Below, piece by piece: positions 6,408 through 9,034 of a stretch of DNA of 9,034 nucleotides. Below the pieces are notes generated by a model that saw nothing but the letters and a program-made list of their open reading frames with translations, was not told the DNA's origin and searched no databases. The DNA lies in assembly GCA_019310195.1 (NCBI GenBank), contig JAFDET010000222.1, forward strand, positions 1 to 9,034, read 5' to 3'. Position 1 is the first letter of the stretch. The number at the start of each line of letters is the position of its first letter. The stretch is from Deltaproteobacteria bacterium (GTDB lineage Bacteria > Myxococcota_A > UBA9160 > JAFDET01). Both the position numbers and the translations under genes were made by a program.

Positions 6408-6842
6408 CTAAGCCGCGTCGGCGGGCTGGAAGAAGTAGCTGATGTAGGAGTTGCCCTCTTTGTCCTTGCGGCCCAGGGCATCCTTGTAGACCACCTCGAC
6501 GGGCATCCCCATCCGGATCTTCTCGGGATCCGGGTCCACGCCGATCAGGTTGCCCTTCACCGTGCCGCCGCCCTCGAGATCGACGATGGCCGAGATGTAG
6601 GGCGTCTCGATCCCGGGAAACGAGCGATGCACGATCGAGTAGACGTAGAGCGTGCCGCGATTCGAGAGGCGCACGGGCTCGAACGGGTCCCGGGCGCTGC
6701 ACTTCGAGCACTGACTCCGCTCACCCAGGTAGATGGCGGAGCAGGCCTTGCACTTCTGGCCCTCGAGGTACGGATCGCCCTCCGCCGGGAGCTTCAGGTA
6801 GTCGACCGCCGGAAGCGGCCGTTGGGGCGTTTCGTCAGACAT
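6408..6842 (-). CDS. DUF35 zinc-ribbon/OB-fold protein, thiolase partner
   Basis: The 144-aa protein has the two parts of the DUF35 (ChsH2-like) family. The first is an N-terminal rubredoxin-like zinc ribbon with C31xxC34 and C45xxC48 in a GQKCKACSAIYLGERSQCSKC setting. The second is an OB-fold from about residue 58 (LSNRGTLYVYSIVHRSF, then ISAIVDLEGGGTVKGNLI and MGMPVEVVY). Members bind thiolase-like enzymes: they bridge thiolase and HMG-CoA synthase in archaea, and pair with Ltp2 in steroid side-chain degradation. Here the thiolase begins 11 bases after the TAG stop, so a two-protein complex is likely. The ATG at 6842 has AAGGAA about ten bases upstream, a slightly long spacing. It is the first gene of the operon and faces the divergent membrane-protein gene across 142 bases. 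Confidence 0.92.
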   Translation of the reverse strand: MSDETPQRPLPAVDYLKLPAEGDPYLEGQKCKACSAIYLGERSQCSKCSARDPFEPVRLSNRGTLYVYSIVHRSFPGIETPYISAIVDLEGGGTVKGNLIGVDPDPEKIRMGMPVEVVYKDALGRKDKEGNSYISYFFQPADAA

Positions 6843-6863
6843 GTCGGGGGGTTCCTTCGAGAT

Positions 6864-6879
6864 TTGATCCGGAAATCAA
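6864..6879. promoter_or_regulatory. Inverted repeat just downstream of the DUF35-operon promoter
   Basis: TTGAT (6864-6868) and ATCAA (6875-6879) are inverted copies separated by six bases, in an AT-richer patch of the divergent intergenic region. A second small palindrome, CCTCG-T-CGAGG (6880-6890), abuts it and overlaps the proposed -10 and start point. These positions suit repressor binding. The arms are short, so this is tentative. Confidence 0.35.
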
Positions 6880-6887
6880 CCTCGTCG

Positions 6888-6916
6888 AGGATGCCCGCGC
6901 ACGCGAGGGCTGTCAA
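6888..6916 (-). promoter_or_regulatory. Candidate sigma-70-type promoter of the DUF35/thiolase operon
   Basis: The minus strand has a perfect TTGACA at 6916-6911. With a 17-base spacer the -10 hexamer is CATCCT (6893-6888), matching three of six including A2 and final T. Transcription would begin near 6881, giving a leader of roughly 38 bases before the ATG at 6842. The -35 is the best in the window; the -10 is weak. Confidence 0.45.
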
Positions 6917-6933
6917 CGGACGCCCTAAGGAGT

Positions 6934-6945
6934 CAAGCCGGCTTG
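6934..6945. promoter_or_regulatory. 12-bp perfect palindrome in the divergent intergenic region
   Basis: CAAGCCGGCTTG is exactly self-complementary and lies between the proposed promoter of the DUF35 operon and the start of the divergent membrane-protein gene, 40 bases before its ATG. It could serve a regulator controlling either direction. No family motif is recognised. Confidence 0.3.
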
Positions 6946-6984
6946 CCGGGAGGCCGAAACCGCTTCCACGACTCGGAGTAAGAC

Positions 6985-7731
6985 ATGAAGATCGTGGGAC
7001 TTGCCGCACTCGGTTGCTTCCTGTTCATGGGGGTCCTGGTCGGCACGCGACTGCTGCTGCTGGCACGCCGCACACGCGGCGCACCCGAGCTGTGCGCCGG
7101 GCTCGGGCTGCTGTGCCTGACGCTGCTGGCCCACCCCTTCAGCGCCGTAGCCCGGCTCCCGGCCCTGCTGGGAACGGGCCTGGGCGACGGGTTCTTCGCC
7201 ATCGGCATGGCGACCACCGCCGCGGGCATCGGACTGATCTACGCCTTCACCTGGCGGGTCTTCCGGCCGGGCCAGGCCTGGGCCAAAGCCCTGGTGACGC
7301 TCGGAACCCTGGCCGCCGCCGTTCTGTGCGCGGGGCTCCAGATCTCGACACACGGCGCCAGCGGAATCGAGGAGGTGCTGCCCCTGGCGCGCCCCTGGAC
7401 CATCGGGGTCACGCTGGCGCTGGCCGGCGCCTACGCCTGGACGGCCGTCGAAGGCCTGCTCTACCACGACAAGCTGCGCCGGCGCCGGGCCCTGGGCCTG
7501 GGCGACCCGGTGGTCGCGAACCGCGTCTGGCTGTGGAGCATGTCGGGAGTCGCGGCCACGCTGATGCTGGTCGCCGTGTCCTGGCTCGCCTGGCAAGGCG
7601 CCTTGGTCCTGCACGATCCGGCTGCGCTGTTGGCCACCGCGGCTGCGGGTCTGGCCACCGGCGTGTGCTGGTACCTGGCCTTCCTGCCGCCGGACGCCTA
7701 TCTGGCCTGGATCCAGCGCCGGGCGGCCTGA
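6985..7731 (+). CDS. Seven-helix integral membrane protein of unknown function
   Basis: The 248-aa protein is dominated by hydrophobic segments at about 3-26, 34-54, 67-93, 101-122, 138-160, 182-206 and 212-234, giving seven predicted membrane helices. The longest polar loop, between helices 5 and 6, contains the basic stretch KLRRRRALGLGDPVVANR (163-180). The GLxDPVVANR element recalls a conserved loop in uncharacterised bacterial seven-helix proteins, but no function is attached to it. There is no catalytic motif, no heme-type His pair in the helices and no fused output domain. The ATG at 6985 is supported by GGAG (6975-6978) six bases upstream. It is the only complete plus-strand gene here, divergent from the DUF35 operon and convergent with the PspC gene, with nine bases between the stops. 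Coding bias and hydrophobicity make the gene itself secure. Confidence 0.85.
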   Translation: MKIVGLAALGCFLFMGVLVGTRLLLLARRTRGAPELCAGLGLLCLTLLAHPFSAVARLPALLGTGLGDGFFAIGMATTAAGIGLIYAFTWRVFRPGQAWAKALVTLGTLAAAVLCAGLQISTHGASGIEEVLPLARPWTIGVTLALAGAYAWTAVEGLLYHDKLRRRRALGLGDPVVANRVWLWSMSGVAATLMLVAVSWLAWQGALVLHDPAALLATAAAGLATGVCWYLAFLPPDAYLAWIQRRAA

Positions 7732-7747
7732 GGCTTCCCCTCAGGCC
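7725..7747. terminator. Hairpin between convergent stop codons, possible bidirectional terminator
   Basis: GGCCTGAGG (7725-7733) and CCTCAGGCC (7739-7747) form a perfect 9-bp stem with a five-base loop. It spans both the TGA of the membrane-protein gene and the TGA of the PspC gene. Neither side is followed by a T-run, so it is not a classical intrinsic terminator; it may still stop or stabilise both convergent transcripts. Confidence 0.5.
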
Positions 7748-7944
7748 TGGCGCTCGGGCATCAGCACCCACAGGATCACGTAGGCCAGGATGCCCGGGAA
7801 CGCCACCGAGAGCAGCGACACCACCACGTAGAGGATGCGCACGCTGGTCGGGCTCCAGCCCAGCCAATCGGCGATGCCCCCACACACTCCCGCGATCATG
7901 CGGTTGTCTCGCGAACGTTGGAGTCCCTTGCGCGGCTCGGTCAC
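7741..7944 (-). CDS. Small PspC-domain membrane protein
   Basis: This 67-aa stand-alone PspC domain has the family signature RMIAGVCGGIADWLGWSPTSVRILY at 15-39, followed by one membrane segment (about 36-62) ending in LMPERQA. In enterobacteria PspC takes part in the envelope-stress (phage shock) response, but many bacteria carry short PspC-domain proteins with no proven link to it, and no pspA, pspB or pspF is visible nearby. The start is GTG at 7944, chosen because AAGGAGG (7956-7950) lies five bases upstream and the family begins here. An in-frame GTG at 7998 overlaps the acyltransferase stop but has no ribosome site and would add 18 low-complexity residues. It follows the acyltransferase by 53 bases on the same strand and is probably in its operon. 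Confidence 0.9.
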   Translation of the reverse strand: MTEPRKGLQRSRDNRMIAGVCGGIADWLGWSPTSVRILYVVVSLLSVAFPGILAYVILWVLMPERQA

Positions 7945-7949
7945 GGTCG

Positions 7950-7956
7950 CCTCCTT
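7950..7956 (-). promoter_or_regulatory. Strong ribosome binding site setting the PspC GTG start
   Basis: The minus strand reads AAGGAGG five bases before GTG at 7944. It is the best Shine-Dalgarno match in the window and decides between the GTG at 7944 and the upstream GTG at 7998. It also implies independent translation of the PspC gene rather than coupling to the acyltransferase stop. Confidence 0.8.
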
Positions 7957-7997
7957 CCGCGCCGTACTACGCGCGGGGCCTGGAAACGGTTCAGTCA

Positions 7998-8894
7998 CTA
8001 CCGGAACCAGCCCTGGCGCTCGTCGAGGCCTTCCTGGACCAGGTTCCGGATCGAGTCCTTCACGACGTCCACACGCTCCTCGATGGCTGCGTCCTCATCG
8101 TGGGGGTCGCCTTCGAAGCGGAGGGGCTCTCCGAAGTGGAGCCTGAACTTCACCGGCAGGGGAACGATCGCCAGCGGACCCAGGAGCGGGAACGTCAGGG
8201 TGATGGGGAGCGCGGGAGCGCCGATCAGCTTGCCCAACGACTCCACCCGCGCCAGGCCCGGCGACTGCTCCTCGGCTCCGACGATCCCCACCGGCACGAT
8301 GGGCGTCTGGGTCTCGATGGCCAGGCGCATGAATCCCAGCCCGAAGCGCTGGAGCTGGTAGCGCTTGCGATAGGGCTTGAGGAAGCCCCGCTCGCCCTCG
8401 GGAAACACCATGATCGCCTCTTCGCGGTCCAGGAGCTGCACACAGTTGCGCGGCGTACCCACCACCGAGCCGAGGCGCTGCATGAAGATGTTGAAGAACG
8501 GGATGCGCGGCAGGTAGTACTCGCCCATGCCCCGCACCAGCCGCGGGGGCTCGTGGTCGAAGAAGAGCGACATCGCCAGCATGGCGCCGTCGAAGGCGAA
8601 GGTATTGCCCGCGTGGTTGCCGATCAGCAGCACCCGTCCTTCGGGAACGCGATCGATTCCCGAGACCTCGCAGCGCAGCCAATGGCGGTAGATCACCCCC
8701 ATGCTGACCATCAGCGATTGGGCGTACTCCGGATCCAGACCGAAGGGGTCGAACCCGTACTCGTTGACCCGGTTGTGAAGGCGCCCGAGACGTGCCTCCA
8801 CGTCGTCGCGCAGCGAGGCCAGTGGCCCCGGCAGCGGCCAGCGCCAGCCCGCCTGGTCTCGGGTTCCACGCGGCACGATTGCCCGTTCGTTCAT
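7998..8894 (-). CDS. Lysophospholipid acyltransferase (PlsC-like) family protein
   Basis: The 298-aa protein is a membrane-associated acyltransferase of the PlsC/LPLAT superfamily, which transfers acyl chains from acyl-CoA or acyl-ACP to a lysolipid or alcohol. The catalytic motif is IGNHAGNTFAFDG (91-103), with H94 and D102 separated by seven residues rather than the classical four. The phosphate-binding block is VFPEGERG (163-170), and TPIVPVGIVGAEEQ (197-210) is the last conserved strand. The region from about 20 to 75 is a family-variable N-terminal extension. The ATG at 8894 has GGAG five bases upstream and overlaps the TGA of the preceding hydrolase gene (ATGA). The frame extends 13 codons further but only as a shadow. 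The spacing of the HxD motif suits the MGAT/DGAT-like branch more than true PlsC, so the acceptor is unknown. Confidence 0.9.
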   Translation of the reverse strand: MNERAIVPRGTRDQAGWRWPLPGPLASLRDDVEARLGRLHNRVNEYGFDPFGLDPEYAQSLMVSMGVIYRHWLRCEVSGIDRVPEGRVLLIGNHAGNTFAFDGAMLAMSLFFDHEPPRLVRGMGEYYLPRIPFFNIFMQRLGSVVGTPRNCVQLLDREEAIMVFPEGERGFLKPYRKRYQLQRFGLGFMRLAIETQTPIVPVGIVGAEEQSPGLARVESLGKLIGAPALPITLTFPLLGPLAIVPLPVKFRLHFGEPLRFEGDPHDEDAAIEERVDVVKDSIRNLVQEGLDERQGWFR

Positions 8895-9034
8895 CGCAGC
8901 TCCGCTCGAAAGAAGTTGAGGGTCAGGTTCCAAGCCTCGGCGGCGGCCGAGGCGTTGTAGACGTCCGGCCGCGTGTCGTTGAAGAAGGCGTGGTCGGCTT
9001 CGTCGAAAATCCGGAAGTCCGCTCTCTTGCCTGC
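8891..9034 (-). CDS. Dienelactone hydrolase family protein, C-terminal 47 residues
   Basis: This gene runs off the right edge; only the last 47 codons and the TGA (8893-8891) are present. The sequence FRIFDEADHAFFNDTRPDVYN is the recognisable end of dienelactone hydrolase/carboxymethylenebutenolidase-type alpha/beta hydrolases, where the His of DHAFFN is the catalytic-triad histidine. It is followed by the usual terminal helix (AAAEAWNLTLNFLRAELR). The nucleophile (Cys or Ser) and Asp lie outside the window, so the substrate cannot be guessed. Its stop overlaps the acyltransferase ATG (ATGA), implying co-translation. Confidence 0.85.
   Translation of the reverse strand, partial: AGKRADFRIFDEADHAFFNDTRPDVYNASAAAEAWNLTLNFFRAELR

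Noticed and set aside
7945..7998. Earlier GTG start for the PspC protein overlapping the acyltransferase stop (TAGTG)
   Set aside because: No ribosome site precedes it, the added 18 residues are low complexity, and a near-perfect AAGGAGG sits before the GTG at 7944.
8895..8933. Longer acyltransferase start 13 codons upstream
   Set aside because: It would run through the C-terminal codons of the dienelactone hydrolase, whereas the ATG at 8894 has a good GGAG and the common ATGA overlap.
6627..8960. Very long open frame on the plus strand across the DUF35, membrane, PspC and acyltransferase genes
   Set aside because: It is antisense or out of frame to four well-supported genes, is rich in Arg, His and Gly as expected for GC-rich shadow frames, and shows no domain.

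Overview
This is a GC-rich, gene-dense bacterial window. Third codon positions are mostly G or C, GTG starts are common and many genes overlap by 4 bp. A hopanoid-tailoring cluster, a thiolase/DUF35 pair, a PspC protein and a dienelactone hydrolase relative together suggest a proteobacterium-like or related Gram-negative lineage, perhaps an environmental 'deltaproteobacterial' or Binatota/Myxococcota-type genome. That placement is inference; no marker gene fixes the taxon.

Layout. (1) Bases 1-63 (+) hold the last 20 codons of an unidentified gene that converges on the next cluster. (2) Bases 209-4309 (-) form a four-gene train read right to left: a ferritin-like di-iron protein, hpnJ (radical SAM), hpnK (deacetylase) and hpnI (glycosyltransferase). 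Each junction is a 4-base stop/start overlap (GTGA, GTGA, ATGA), so the genes are almost certainly co-translated. HpnI, HpnK and HpnJ are the enzymes that, by family knowledge, add N-acetylglucosamine to bacteriohopanetetrol, deacetylate it and rearrange the sugar to the cyclitol ether. The ferritin-like gene is the unexpected member. (3) Bases 4310-4636 are a non-coding regulatory stretch with two strong palindromes and a possible 11-codon leader. (4) Bases 4637-6842 (-) hold a DUF35 zinc-ribbon/OB-fold protein, a thiolase and a small secreted protein, probably one operon with a TTGACA-type promoter near 6900. The thiolase carries an exact in-frame 51-bp tandem duplication just before its catalytic HDCFA segment. 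(5) Bases 6985-7731 (+) encode a seven-helix membrane protein of unknown function, divergent from the DUF35 gene. (6) Bases 7741-9034 (-) hold the C-terminus of a dienelactone hydrolase, a PlsC-like acyltransferase coupled to it by ATGA, and a small PspC-domain membrane protein. A 9-bp hairpin lies between the two convergent stop codons near 7736.

The main theme is membrane-lipid chemistry: hopanoid head-group tailoring plus a lysophospholipid-type acyltransferase, next to acyl-CoA (thiolase) metabolism. The strongest leads are the ferritin-like protein wired into the hpnJKI operon and the duplicated thiolase segment.
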